DNA of 64,000 nt, taken from contig NC_087064.1 in assembly GCF_963678635.1 (NCBI RefSeq), forward strand, positions 39,964,530 to 40,028,529. Reading direction: 5' to 3'. The number at the start of each line of letters is the position of its first letter. The stretch's first letter is position 1. A program made the translations under genes and the position numbers. Below, in pieces: positions 22,364 to 32,600 of the stretch. The notes beneath the pieces were generated by a model. The model did not search any database. It was not told the origin of the DNA and saw only the letters and a program-made list of their open reading frames with translations. The stretch comes from Symsagittifera roscoffensis. Taxonomy: Eukaryota; Xenacoelomorpha; Acoela; Convolutidae.

Positions 22364-24530
22364 TTACAAGTTCAATGGCTTAGTATGTATTCCATCATTA
22401 AGTACTTCCCTTTTCGGGTAAAAGTAACTGATGCCTTTTTTAGTTTGTTCATATGTTCCGACTAAATGGTTGCAGGTTTTGAATCCGCGATTCGTCGACT
22501 TCAAATTTTCAGCTTCATCGAAAACTCGTCTGTATTTAGACATTGGTCCACCCTCAGTATCTTCTAGCGTTCTTTTGTTGAGTCCTTTGCTGCTAAATTT
22601 AATTTTGTCGCTTTTACTATCATAGCAGCAATACGTCTTGCTGCACAGGCACAACATTTCAGTACAGCGAAAAACTTCTTTGAATAGACCGGGTTTTCAT
22701 TTGTCATGCTTTTTATGGACAGCGCAGCATGTACGTGGGAAGAAATTTTTCTTTGCGTTGACAATAGAGTCATCTCTGCAGTCATTTCGACGGATTTGTA
22801 GCCATTGAGCTTTGTTCTCAGGTAAAATACAATCCTCCAAGTTCTCTTCGGCTAATGCTAGATACAGAGAGTCTGTGTCCATCTCCAGTTCCTCGAACTT
22901 GTTCTCATCGCAATACTTATGAAAAAAATGGTAATATAACTTCAACATTCTGAGTTTAGCGTATTCAAGAATGAAAAAGCCTACAATAATTGGTTCTCTA
23001 TGTTCGATTGTTGACTTTAACAGTTCTACTTCATATAAATCTTTTTTCACAACATTCATCCGCTTGAAAATTTATTGCTTTGTGTGTCTTTTCATCGCCG
23101 AGATATTTGGTTGTCATCTGTCTGGATCTGTCCATAATTTGATAACCGTACGAACTGTTACCGAGAAACTTCATCATCTCAGCAACAACTCCAGAATGTG
23201 GATTCTCGTCTCCTTCTCGTCGAGCATCAAGAACAGATTGGACAAAGTTGTTGAAACATTTCCTAGGTTTGTACTCAACAAACCGATAAGTTTTTGTACA
23301 TTGAGGTCCAAAACTTAGATAGAAGTTCAGAAGGGGTGTGATGATTGTACCATTTGCTAATTTAAAACTGGAAATCAACATTCGTTGCGTGTTTTTCAGC
23401 AAATCATTTTCTTCGGCATAGTTTTTCATGTATTCTCCAAAATCGTTTCGGGAGACGTCATGTTTTTGAATAATAGAGGAAAATTTAAAATGTGATCTTC
23501 AACTCGTCGATTGTACAGCCAAAAAGAGATCCGTTCTTTGTTTTTTTCAAGTAGAGAATCAGTAGACAGAGGTCTTCTATAAAGAAAATTTTTCTTGACA
23601 TGATTCTTGACTGAAGAATCTGTTTTAAAATGCTCCAACCACTCACACTCCCACATTTCCTGAATATTGTAACCTTTTTCTTTTATGAACTCGCGTCTCA
23701 ATTCATCCATTTCTCGCTTCTCATTTCCCCTTTCAACATCTTGTTCTGACAAAGATGGACGGGTTTCTTGACATGAGTAGAAGAGATAGTAGCAACCCAT
23801 AGCTTCAAATACTGTTTTACAGTAATCGCAGTAGCCATCAACACGGAAACAGTCAATTTTCTTCTGCTTTCCGGTTGTGTAAAAACTCAATTTTACACTC
23901 GGGTCTCAATTCTTGATAGAAGGACATATCCATGTTCTCAAAATTTCTTGTCCTGTTATTTCTAGCTTTAAATCGATCAGTTTCAGATCTCTTGGCACAT
24001 TGAGAATGGATATAATTGGCTAGCTTCAATTCCAACTATTGTCTTGCAAACGTTTGACGAGTTACGAATGTATGTTTGATCGACAACAATTTTTCGTGTA
24101 AAAACTTTTGATGGACCACCTGTCATGTCTTCTCTAATTTTCTCACATAAATCCTTATATCCTTCAAATAACGGGGAGAATTTGTGATTTGTGTAAACAG
24201 ATATTTGCAAGATTTGGAAGCGTGCATCTTAGTTTCAACATGTCAACTCCCTTAACATGGTAAAACTATATCATTTTTGCATAGCATCAAGGGTGTGAAC
24301 AACATTTTTGTTGTTTGACCATCGTACTCTATGTTGTTGCTCCTCCAAAAAACTTCATTATGTCTAGAAACTGTACATCTCCAAATTTGAATGATTTGAA
24401 ATCATTTACTTTTTTAATGACTGTTGGTTCAATTTCTTTAACACATATAAGGTACGGAATCAACTAAGATTTGATAAGATTCAGATCGTATATGCCGCTA
24501 TTGAAGCCGAACACCCGTAAGGTATTAACA
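22364..24530 (-). pseudogene. polB: Polinton DNA polymerase B, palm and C-terminal half (broken)
   Basis: Successive minus frames (24,210-23,983, 24,035-23,853, 23,890-23,426, 23,429-23,031, 23,059-22,697, 22,785-22,564, 22,657-22,364) give the polymerase domain. Motif A is GIEASQLYPFSMCQE, motif B is KFLGNSSYGYQ and motif C is EMDTDSLYLALAEE with the catalytic Asp-Thr-Asp. Downstream are a Cys pair-rich region (CCAVHKKHDK, LCLCSKTYCCYD) and the end GISYFYPKREVLNDGIHTK. Between 24,240 and 24,530, decayed frames hold the ExoII-like stretch VFGFNSGIYDLNLIKS. At least six frame changes are present. The family replicates its DNA by protein priming. This copy cannot be functional, though its active-site motifs remain intact. 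Confidence 0.9.
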
Positions 24531-24607
24531 TAGCGCTCCAAATGCTGTTTCCAGTCGATCAGCTGATTTTTTTGAATTCTTTAGAACTGCGTCGACATGT
24601 CATCTTC

Positions 24608-24608
24608 A

Positions 24609-24640
<32 letters not shown>

Positions 24641-25071
24641 CCCCTTTCCCTCTCCCTTTCCCTCTCCCTCCTCCCTCTCCCCCCCCTCCCTCTCTCCCTC
24701 TCTCCCTCTGTCTCTCCCTCTCTCTCTCTTTCTCTCCTCTCTCTCTCCTCTCTCTCTCTCCTCTCTCTCTCCTCTCTCTCTCTCCTCTCTCTCTCTCTCC
24801 TCTCCTCTCTCCTCTCCTCTCTCCTCTCTCCTCTCCTCTCTCTCTCCTCTCCTCTCTCTCTCCTCTCCTCTCTCTCTCCTCTCTCTCTCTCTCCTCTCTC
24901 TCTCCTCTCCTCTCTCTCTCCTCTCTCTCTCTCCTCTCTCTCTCTCCTCTCTCTCTCCTCTCTCTCTCTCCTCTCTCTCTCTCCTCTCTCTCTCTCCTCT
25001 CTCTCTCTCCTCTCTCTCTCCTCTCTCTCTCGTCTCTCTCTTTCTATCTCTATCTCTATCTCTATCTATCT

Positions 25072-25141
<70 letters not shown>
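24608..25141. repeat. CT/GA microsatellite, ~535 bp
   Basis: The plus strand is almost pure CT, mostly (CTCTCTC..CTCCT)n with some ccctccct and tatctc interruptions. It is the 3' tail of the LINE at 25,142-26,449. The Ser/Leu-rich frames across it are meaningless translations of the repeat. Confidence 0.97.
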
Positions 25142-25143
<2 letters not shown>

Positions 25144-25155
25144 GTATTCACCCTG

Positions 25156-26046
25156 TTAGGGTCCCCCGTGTCGCTTTATACAGCTCCTGGTCATATGTCT
25201 CGCTAGGTTGGTTGCTGAGAACAATTTATTGCACAGTGGACTTTCCTTTGTTGCCGGGATGTACTTGGTAGGGCTTGTTGTTCCTCGACATTTCTTCTCG
25301 TGATTCTTCAGGTTTGTTTTCGTTGGGAATTTGGCGTGGCATTTGATGCACGTATGTTCTGCGTTGTTCTCTCTGTGCATTCTTCTTATATGCAATGCCC
25401 GACCAGCTCTAGATTTGCAGACTTTCTCGCATTGGCTACACCCGAGATTGACGCTTTCCTTTCTTTGTGAGCGTTCTATCATGCCTCCTTCCCATCCATT
25501 CTCTTGGTATTCCTCCCATCTTTCCAGATGTGTCATTCTGTTCTTTATAATCGTTTTACATTGCTTTCTGTCTTTTGCCATCTCTTCGATATCTAGTTGG
25601 TCAATTCCTGCTTCGCACATCAGTTTGATCCATTGTCTGGGAGTACAACGGTACTTCGCTCTCGGTTTTTCAGTTTCTTCTAACTTGCTTAACCAACCAA
25701 AAGTTACGTGCTTCACTCTTCTGTCGTTGGTCATACGTATCATATGTCCTAGGCGTTCCATACTCCGTTTTTCGATTTTACTTCTGACTGATTTTATTCT
25801 GAGTTCTTTCCTTACATTCCATCTGTTTTTGTGTTTTTGTTCCATTTCATTCAGCGGTGGTTGGGTTTTTGAACTCCAAACATAACGGTAACATTGGTCT
25901 ACTTTCCTTTGGATTCTGTTTATTTCTGACACATTCCAGGTCCGTACTTGGCAGTTGTACAACATGGTGCTTTCTACTACTGCCTCAACTACACGCGCTT
26001 GCGTTCTTTTAGTTAACCTTGAGTTTTTGAGTCGTCTTCTGACCAA
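25156..26046 (-). pseudogene. LINE ORF2 C-terminal region with C2H2-type zinc fingers
   Basis: An uninterrupted 296-codon frame continues from the RT thumb (MVRRRLKNSRLTKRTQARVV, then AVVESTMLYNCQVRTW, the usual post-RT 'llYGsEvW' motif). It ends with Cys/His fingers: CSQCEKVCKSRAGRALHIRRMH (C-x2-C-x12-H-x4-H), CIKCHAKFPTKTNLKNHEKKC, and a third, LCNKLFSATNLARHMTRSC. Fingers after the RT probably bind template RNA or target DNA. The frame overlaps the RT frame by about 30 bases in another register, so a single frameshift separates them. Confidence 0.8.
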
Positions 26047-26453
26047 GCTCCCATCCCGCGTTGTAGTCGTACTTTTGTGTCTTCAGCTTCTCCCAGCCAA
26101 AGGCCCAAGACTCTGGTTCCTGCCGCACTGGTTTCACCAAGAATTATGTTTTCCTCTTTAGATTCGTTTGTCTTTTCTTCGAGGAGGCCCATTACTCTTT
26201 TGGTGGTGTCTCTTGCGACATCCATATTTTCCTTATTACTCATAATAGTAGTGTCATCAGCGAACAAGGCGTATTTGAGGTCTATATGCTTTGCTTCAGC
26301 ATTTTGTTTGTCTCTCCTTTGTGTCATGCAGGTGTTTCCAGGTACGTAAGTGATTCTTATTCCATTGTCTTCCCTTTGTTTTTCTGCTGCTCTTATTGTG
26401 ATCTGATGAAATATGTTGAAAAGCATTGGGGAAGAAGGACATCCCTCCCTCAA
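26013..26453 (-). pseudogene. LINE reverse transcriptase, motifs B-E
   Basis: The 146-codon minus frame begins REGCPSSPMLFNIFH (RT motif B, QGCPxSPxLFN type). It contains LKYALFADDTTIM (motif C, both catalytic Asp) and continues to GTRVLGLWLGEAED (thumb start). The 5' part of the RT is missing because of truncation, so the fragment is inactive although its motifs look undamaged. The likely full-length relative is the family at 1-4.9 kb. Confidence 0.85.
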
Positions 26454-26489
26454 TCAGCTGATTTTTGCGTCGACATGTCATCTTTCTCG

Positions 26490-27060
26490 CCAACCTCAAC
26501 ACATTCATCTTCATAATCGAAGACTTCTAGTCTTTTAGTTAAAGTTCTAGCGATGAGTTCATCAAAAATCTTTTTGACTCGATCGTTGACAAAGTTTTCG
26601 AGTTCTTGAAACTTGGTTCTCATTTGTAATTTACTTTTTTCAACCAGAAGTTCCAAGAAGGAAACAAAAGCAATTATTAAGAGTTTTGGATCTTTTTCAC
26701 ACAAGAAAATTGGATCATCTTGCAGATTTGAAGATATTGAGACAGAAGTAGGGAAATGTTTTCCAATCCAAGTAGTTGTTTCAGTTGCTTTCCATTCTTT
26801 TGTGGGAACACAAATTGATTCGAAGTCAAATATTGCTACATTGCTAAATAATTTATGTTCTTCGTTGTAAGGAATGATGAAACCGTCCAGTTTCTGGAAT
26901 ATTGTTTCCCTTAGTGTAGTGTGTACGCGTTTTTGGGATAAATATGTCGCACTTTATCTTTACATCTGATTAGATGCTTGTTGAAGTGCTAGGACATCGA
27001 AAACACTTGAAAAAAGAATCAATATCATTCGTGTCAATGATATGATTATTAAACCTTAAC
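26490..27060 (-). pseudogene. polB: Polinton DNA polymerase B, exonuclease domain (broken)
   Basis: Minus frames right of the LINE insertion carry the 3'-5' proofreading domain. Near 26,800-26,840 an AIFDFESICVP stretch is the ExoI motif (Asp-x-Glu). It is followed by a helical region in the 26,704-26,450 frame (KLLIIAFVSFLELLVEK) that ends at the LINE target site (DDMSTQ). The frame resumes left of the insertion with a similar register but is broken by stops. Confidence 0.8.
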
Positions 27061-27815
27061 AATTTCACGGTTTTTTCAAACTTTCCAATACTTCGCCTGG
27101 CTAATTCTCCAACATTCTCCTTCTTGAATGTCAAAATCGTAAATGAATATGTTGCGTTCAACTATTTCCTCTACGAGCGGTAGATCATCAATTGACACTC
27201 CACGAAAGTTCTTCGGATCGTATCCAGATTTTGATAAAAACTCTGTAAATAGCTGAGATGTATGAGCATCGAGGTTACTTTGACCATGCAAATACAATGT
27301 TAACGCACGGAAAAGGCAAAGATGATCTTTGTATGGTTGCTTATCTTTGTCCAAAAAAAGACAGTTTACTTGCGAATGTCGTAGTACAGGTTCAGGCAGA
27401 AACTGGACATCCCATTGGGATGTTTTCAGTAGTTCAGGAAAAATAGTAACATTTGTGATCAATTTGAACTTCCACTTTGTATTCTGACGAAATGAGTGCA
27501 TTGCTCCACGATATCAAATTTTTCAACTTTTCCCTGGATTGAAATCAAATCCGCTTTCGTAAACAGTAAATGTGATTTTTCGAACAAAGTATTATTTTCG
27601 TGTGCGTAGTAATACCTATATTCTCCCGTTTCGACATTACGATGAACAAATCCAAGAGCGATATTAACTTTTGCAGTGCAATCCAGATTGTTGAAGACTT
27701 CTTCAAGCTTCTCGTTGATAATCTTGGTATCTAACTTTGACATTTGAAAGTTAAAAACCTTATGTCTCCCATTCTCTATCTCAGTATCCACCAGGAAGTG
27801 TTGACAAGCACTCAA
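27060..27815 (-). pseudogene. Polinton polymerase N-terminal region with OTU-like segment
   Basis: Two overlapping minus frames: 27,815-27,459 (118 codons, DIVEQCTHFVRIQ near its end) and 27,501-27,076 (141 codons). The second contains DHLCLFRALTLYLHG, which resembles the catalytic-Cys motif of OTU-type proteases (D-x-x-C-L-F-R-A), followed by GVSIDDLPLVEEIVERNIFIYDF. Such a block precedes the polymerase in many animal Polintons. A further frame (27,161-26,970) carries a C-x2-C start (CFRCPS). The two main frames are out of register by one shift near 27,480. Function in Polintons is not established. Confidence 0.6.
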
Positions 27816-28150
27816 CTCCTATTTGAGTTTCTCTCCATCATCCTCCTCCTCCACAATCTTGTTCTAGCCAGCCACCGTTTCACTTGGTTTCCGTTGTTTC
27901 GCCCTATTCTTTTCTCCGATGTTGTTGGAGCGAGTAGTAACTCGGAAAACTCCTTCTCGCAAGACGAGCAAACCGTTGATTGCTTGGAAGTTGATGGAGA
28001 ATGTTTCTTGGCCAGGTGATAATTCATTTCTTGCTTATTGTAAGTGAAATACTTACAATCAAGACAAGAAATAATCCCTGCTTGACAACTTTTGCGATGT
28101 CGAGCCGCATTGGCTGTACTGTACTCTTTACCGCAGTCCTCGCATTTCAC
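27812..28150 (-). pseudogene. Polinton polymerase N-terminal zinc-finger region
   Basis: The 112-codon minus frame contains three Cys/His modules: CEDCGKEYSTANAARHRKSC, CLDCKYFTYNKQEMNYHLAKKH (a good C2H2 finger) and the start of a third, CSSCEKEFSE. After about residue 75 the frame turns into Arg/Trp-rich nonsense, which suggests a frameshift. Animal Polintons often carry such fingers at the start of the long polymerase protein; the KYFTYNKQEMNYHLAKKH block is typical. It probably binds nucleic acid. Confidence 0.7.
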
Positions 28151-28159
28151 TTTCTCATT

Positions 28160-29190
28160 CCTGTTGAGTGCTGGCGTCTGAAAAAATTGAAAGATTTAGC
28201 TTGTAGCAAAATTAAATAAAAGTAAATGAAACCTACAAAATTGGGAGACTGAAAAAGTCCCAAAAAATATTAGATTATTTATACTTACTTTGATTTGTTG
28301 AAAATAATTGAAAATAATTTCAACTAGTTATACAAAGTATAGAGCGATTGCTTTTAACGTTAAGAAAATCAGAATGAAATGAGTTTTATTTACTATTAGT
28401 TAAAGAAAATCAATCAATCGGAATTGAGTTTTCTTTCATTTATCACTGTTTGTTGGAAGACAACATATCAGAATCCAGCATTTTCTAAAAGTGAAATGTT
28501 TATTATTTTTTTGAAAACTTTAATCTATATTTGAAAAATGTCTATCAAAAAACATATACATTTCCTCGAGTTAACTTACAAGAAAAAAGAAAAAATTCCA
28601 GTTGATTTTCTTATTGATTAACTAGATGTTGACTCTTACTTTTTTCATAATTTTTTGGACGTTTTTATTGTACAAAATAGAGTTATCCGCCTAAGTAAAT
28701 ATCTCTCCAGAGAAACTTACTCAATCAAAGAGTTTGTTTTTGATCCGCATATTGCGTATCAAAGTTTTAAACTTACGGCTGAAATACACCTCACTAGGAA
28801 AGAAATTTTGTTTCTCGAGAATTTGAAATTAATAAAAAAGTCGTACGATATTATATCAAAAACTCTTTTTATCCCCTACCCAATACCCAATTTTGTAAAA
28901 ACTCCCCAGCAAAGTTCTTTATTTCTTCATTTCTTTCAGGATTTTTAAAGTTCAAAATCCTGCTTGATTCGGTTTGGAATCAGATTTCCAGAGGTTTGCT
29001 TTGAAAAATTCATCAACTTTGAGTTATCCTCCCAAATTTACATCAAAATCAAAGAACTTGACTTTATACTCAAAAATCAGCAAATTATCTTTGATTACAT
29101 ACAAAAAAATCAACTAACTTGAAAGAAATTTTGGAAATGCTACTTGTTCTAATTTTCTTTCTTTTGTTACTTATATCGGCAAAATTTCCT
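28160..29190 (+). other. Polinton interior, one unrecognised 98-codon frame
   Basis: The region is the likely divergent promoter interval between the minus-strand polymerase and plus-strand genes. The frame at 28,655-28,948 (MDVFIVQNRVIRLSKYL...) has a plausible protein composition but no recognisable family. It could be a Polinton orphan gene or chance. Confidence 0.35.
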
Positions 29191-29224
29191 ATTTTTACAG
29201 CAAACAGCTTTTGGTCACTTTTTG

Positions 29225-29425
29225 CATATTGTCAAAAAAAATTGAAACACTTTTCGCATTTTGTTGAAAAAATTGAAACACTTTTCGCACTTTGTCAAAA
29301 AAATTGAAACACTTTTCGCAGTTGGAGAAAAAAGTGAAACACTTGCATTTTGTCGAAAAAATTGAAACACTTTTCGCATTTTGTTGAAAAAATTGACACA
29401 TTTTTTGCAACATAATAAAGAATTT
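29225..29425. repeat. Minisatellite, ~33-bp unit, about six copies
   Basis: The unit aaaaaattgaaacacttttcgcattttgt(t/c)g is repeated head to tail with few changes (copies near 29,232, 29,265, 29,300, 29,325, 29,355, 29,388). Units are adjacent with no unique spacers, so this is not a CRISPR array. Confidence 0.9.
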
Positions 29426-29429
29426 GAAA

Positions 29430-30365
29430 CGTTTTTTGCAACTTCTTGAAAATCAAAAGAAACATGACATCTTTCTTACTAATTTGAATTTTTTTCCTTT
29501 TTTGAAAAACTTTGGTAATTTCGTAAGCATATGAGAGAAAATAGATAGATTATCAAAAACTTTTCCTTGAAAAATTGACATGATCACGATTAACAAATCC
29601 ATAGCCATCAATAAAACAGTCACTTATTTTTAAGAAATCATCTTCATACTGAGTTTTGTACTTTACGAACTCTTACTAGAAAAGCTGAACCGATAGTTTG
29701 TGTGGAAGCTAGTTTCTGGTTAGAACTTACATAGTGACGTTTGAAATTTTTGCGTAACAGTCTTTTCTTTGCAACCTTTCCATTTCAAATTAGGATGAAC
29801 AGCACGGTCACGTTGATTGTACACTTCGCCAGTTGATGAAATAACATTCGAATAAAATCTGTATATATACAGAGTGTAAAGAATATCGATAATTTGGTAT
29901 GAGAAATGAAAATTAACCAATCGTTGTAAAATTTGATCCAATCAGAAGTATGTGGAAATTACAATTTTCCGAAGAACACTAAGAATTGTGGGTAGAGACA
30001 CAAATCATTGGTTACTATATAATTTTCGTAAAAATCACTGGAAACGGAAATAAATAGCGATTTCTGACAATAATCTGAACAAAAGCTGGGAAGAGCTTGA
30101 CACATAGCTGCAGCCATCAGGAACAACAATTTTTGCAGAGAATTGTGGATTTATATAGGAACACTAACAACTACACAATTCCATATTTGAAAACGTCACT
30201 CAAAAAATTCCAATTATAGTTCTTTTTCCTTTTATGGTTAATTGAATGACTCATATTGTTTACTTCCATTTTCATTTAATCTCCAAATCATTTCTTTCAT
30301 TTCTCTTTATCTGATCAGTCTGTTCTCTTAATGAAAAATGTATAAGAAAAGACACTAGTCCCATT
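29430..30365. other. Polinton interior without a confident gene
   Basis: A 73-codon minus frame (29,941-29,720) has a conserved-looking stretch, STGEVYNQRDRAVHPNLKW, but no family I can name. The rest is AT-rich. Confidence 0.35.
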
Positions 30366-30369
30366 AATA

Positions 30370-30851
30370 TTGAATTCTCAAAAAATCAAAGAAAAATTGG
30401 GAGATTTGCTTGGTCCCAAACATCCTACAAGCGGAAAATTATTTTTGAGCCCTGCTTTCAACTATTCTAGAAAAATGAGTTGGGACAACTCGAAAAAAGA
30501 CAGCAAGTCTATCTTGGTGAAAAAGAAGAAGCAATCTCGGCAATTGGAAATACTGTTATTCACGATGCTGAAAACATTGGACTCGTTCCTATATTGGAAC
30601 TCACTTCTGACAAGGAGTCAACTATGGATCGGGAGCTTGTCAACTGCAACAAAGTGTATGATATAGCAACTTACAATACCAGACAAAATGGTGTCACGAT
30701 CGAGAAAAACAATGTTAAAAAACCTCCCTACATCCAGATTCGACTGTTCACCGCAAAAGAGAATGAAGCAATGAAACAAGTTGCCTATGCCAACTACATT
30801 TTGAACGAATTCAAAGAACTGTCCCAAATTTTGGGAGACTTTGTTTGTTGA
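30370..30851 (+). pseudogene. Putative Polinton protein, unrecognised (frameshifted)
   Basis: Two plus frames overlap: 30,370-30,666 and 30,480-30,851. The first gives a reasonable N-terminus (KIKEKLGDLLGPKHPTSGKLF) and the second a good C-terminus (LGEKEEAISAIGNTVIHDAEN... ENNVKKPPYIQIRLFTAKE), so a frameshift near 30,480-30,520 probably splits one gene of about 155 residues. The text is soluble and mixed alpha/beta in character. It lies on the same strand as the ATPase and integrase. It is probably a virion or accessory protein of the element; I cannot name it. Confidence 0.5.
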
Positions 30852-31257
30852 GAACTGTAATATACAAAAAAAATAGTGTTATTTATGTTTTTTGTCTTGT
30901 AATTTAATTATTTATCTTCATAATCATTTTTCTATTAGTATTCGAGTTGAGCAGAAATATTGGTTTTTCAAAAAAATTAATCTTAAAACTTCACAATAAA
31001 TTCGGACTTTTTCATATTGTTCTTGAAGAAAAGTCCCAAAAAAATTTCACTAACAATTATAGAATCACAAAATTTACCAAATTTGCAGAATTTGAACGTA
31101 GACTCACAAGAACGTAGACTCATTAGAACGTAGAACGTAGACTCATTTTGAGTAGACTCTGCATAATGGTAGAAAAACAATTTACATAGGATACAGATTC
31201 GATACCAAAAAATAGAATTTATAGAATATCGTTGAAATGGAAATCAGTGGAAAAAGA

Positions 31258-31768
31258 ATCAACCTTTACAACTACAAAGAGAAGAATATGATAAGTTACT
31301 CGATATACTTCCTTCATTACTAGGTTATGTAGAGACATGCAAAAAATCTTCAATCATTATTGACGAATGCACTGTAGTAAGTGAATGTACAGAAATTGAA
31401 TGAAATTCTAAGAAAATTTGAGATTATAAAGCAAGAATTTCCGTCAAATACAAAAGAAAAAAAACTTATTTCTTTGTATTGTTTTGGACCCGGACATAAA
31501 TTTGAAAGTGATAGACCAAAAATTTCTTTTTGGAGGTCTAATTGGACACGGAAATTACTGTATGGATTATTTTTTTGCAAACTCCAAAATCTTTGGACTA
31601 CAAGCAATTCTACATGACTCTGCTGGATCTGTGAAATCTACTACAAAAAAAGGACCTGGGTATTGTTATGTTGCACCTAATCTCCCCGGTTCATGCTTTC
31701 TTGGTCACATTTTCTGTTTATATGTTAAAATATTTGCTTCATCAGCATATGCATTGTTTGATTGTTAA
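31258..31768 (+). pseudogene. Putative Polinton protein with GHGNYCMDYFF motif (broken)
   Basis: A frame from about 31,260 (YDKLLDILPSLLGYVE) breaks, and a 94-codon frame (31,484-31,768) resumes with FLFGGLIGHGNYCMDYFFAN, LHDSAGSVKSTTKKGPGYCY and CFLGHIFCLYVKIF. The Gly/His/Cys-rich block looks conserved and precedes the next gene by 43 bp. It may be a minor virion protein. That is inference from position; no fold is recognised. Confidence 0.45.
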
Positions 31769-31811
31769 TCATTTTAACCAAAAAAACTCCAGAGAAAACA
31801 GTTAACAGAAA

Positions 31812-32273
31812 ATGAGTCTGGTTGTTTTGGATATTGAATGCATTGGAAACAATATAGTGAAAGAGTTAGGAGTTTATAAGGATGAACAAACAGTAGGATA
31901 TTCCTTTCTTCCTCCCAAAAAATTCAAACCAACATCCCAATCTTCTTGGTATACAAAGCATCTTCATGGAATCAATTGGAGCAGTGGTTACAAAAAATAT
32001 ACTGAACTTGAAAAATTATTGAAAAACCTAGAAGCCACAGAAACGGAATTTTTTGCAAAAGGTTATGAAAAATGTAAGATTCTGTCAGAATTTTTGAAAA
32101 CAAAGATTATTAATTTGGATGACTACGCTTTCCCTAAAATTCAGTTTTTGATATTCAAAGATGAGGAATATGATTGGAGGTATAGCAACTACCCATTTCG
32201 TCATGCAAAAACTCTTCACTGTCCAGAAAGAAAAGTATTTGCATACGGAACATGGACTCGATGCTTTTTTTAA
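31812..32273 (+). CDS. Putative Polinton protein, possible DEDD-type exonuclease fold
   Basis: An intact frame of 153 codons starts at ATG 31,812. It opens LVVLDIECIGNNIVKELGVY, like the ExoI strand of RNase H-fold exonucleases (Asp-x-Glu followed by a second strand). The middle FFAKGYEKCKILSEFL and IINLDDYAFPK could be the ExoII region. The end has a HAKTLHCPERKVFAYGTW block with conserved His/Cys/Arg. It is the only Polinton gene here without a visible lesion. Neighbours: the GHGNYC protein 43 bp upstream and the ATPase ~350 bp downstream. The exonuclease idea is inference from spacing of acidic residues. Confidence 0.5.
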   Translation: MSLVVLDIECIGNNIVKELGVYKDEQTVGYSFLPPKKFKPTSQSSWYTKHLHGINWSSGYKKYTELEKLLKNLEATETEFFAKGYEKCKILSEFLKTKIINLDDYAFPKIQFLIFKDEEYDWRYSNYPFRHAKTLHCPERKVFAYGTWTRCFF

Positions 32274-32279
32274 CAAATT

Positions 32280-32600
32280 AAAAATCATAATAATCTTAAT
32301 GTACTACCATTTTCAATTTTTAATTAAATTTCATTGTCAATTTTTTCTTTTTGGAGTTAACATGGTCGATCAATGTGACAAGCCCGTAAATTTAGCAAAT
32401 TTTAATTTGAAGATAATCATGAACGAAAATCATGGAAATTGTTTGGACGTACATGTAATAGATCTATTTTAGTTTTTTTGTGCCAATTTTGTGTTATAGT
32501 TTTGATGCTAGTATGTGCAATCGTTCGATTTATGTTATCCACAACATGTGAAGATACAACAGTTTGGGTAGCTATCTTATCAAGTACAGTCGGTTATATT
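32280..32600 (+). other. Polinton intergenic stretch
   Basis: Frames of about 60-100 codons overlap here (32,161-32,472 and 32,439-32,621) but have no recognisable product. The sequence is AT-rich and separates the exonuclease-like gene from the ATPase. Confidence 0.4.

Larger units (their letters stand above)
24555..26484 (-). mobile_element. 5'-truncated LINE with CT/GA tail inserted in the polymerase gene
   Basis: The insert (24,607-26,449) is flanked by a long target duplication. The phrase atcagctgattttt...gcgtcgacatgtcatctt stands at 24,557-24,606 and again at 26,453-26,484; the left copy has ~17 extra bases inside. The LINE reads leftward: RT from motif B to the C-terminus, then zinc fingers, then at its 3' side a ~535-bp GA-rich (minus-strand) tract. 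Truncation at the RT motif REGCPSS is typical of incomplete reverse transcription. Confidence 0.85.

Noticed and set aside
24542-25271. Long Ser/Leu-rich open frames of 205 and 224 codons
   Set aside because: They are translations of the CT microsatellite in two frames, with no independent evidence of coding.
29225-29425. Possible CRISPR array
   Set aside because: Repeats are contiguous without unique spacers, and the genome is eukaryotic.
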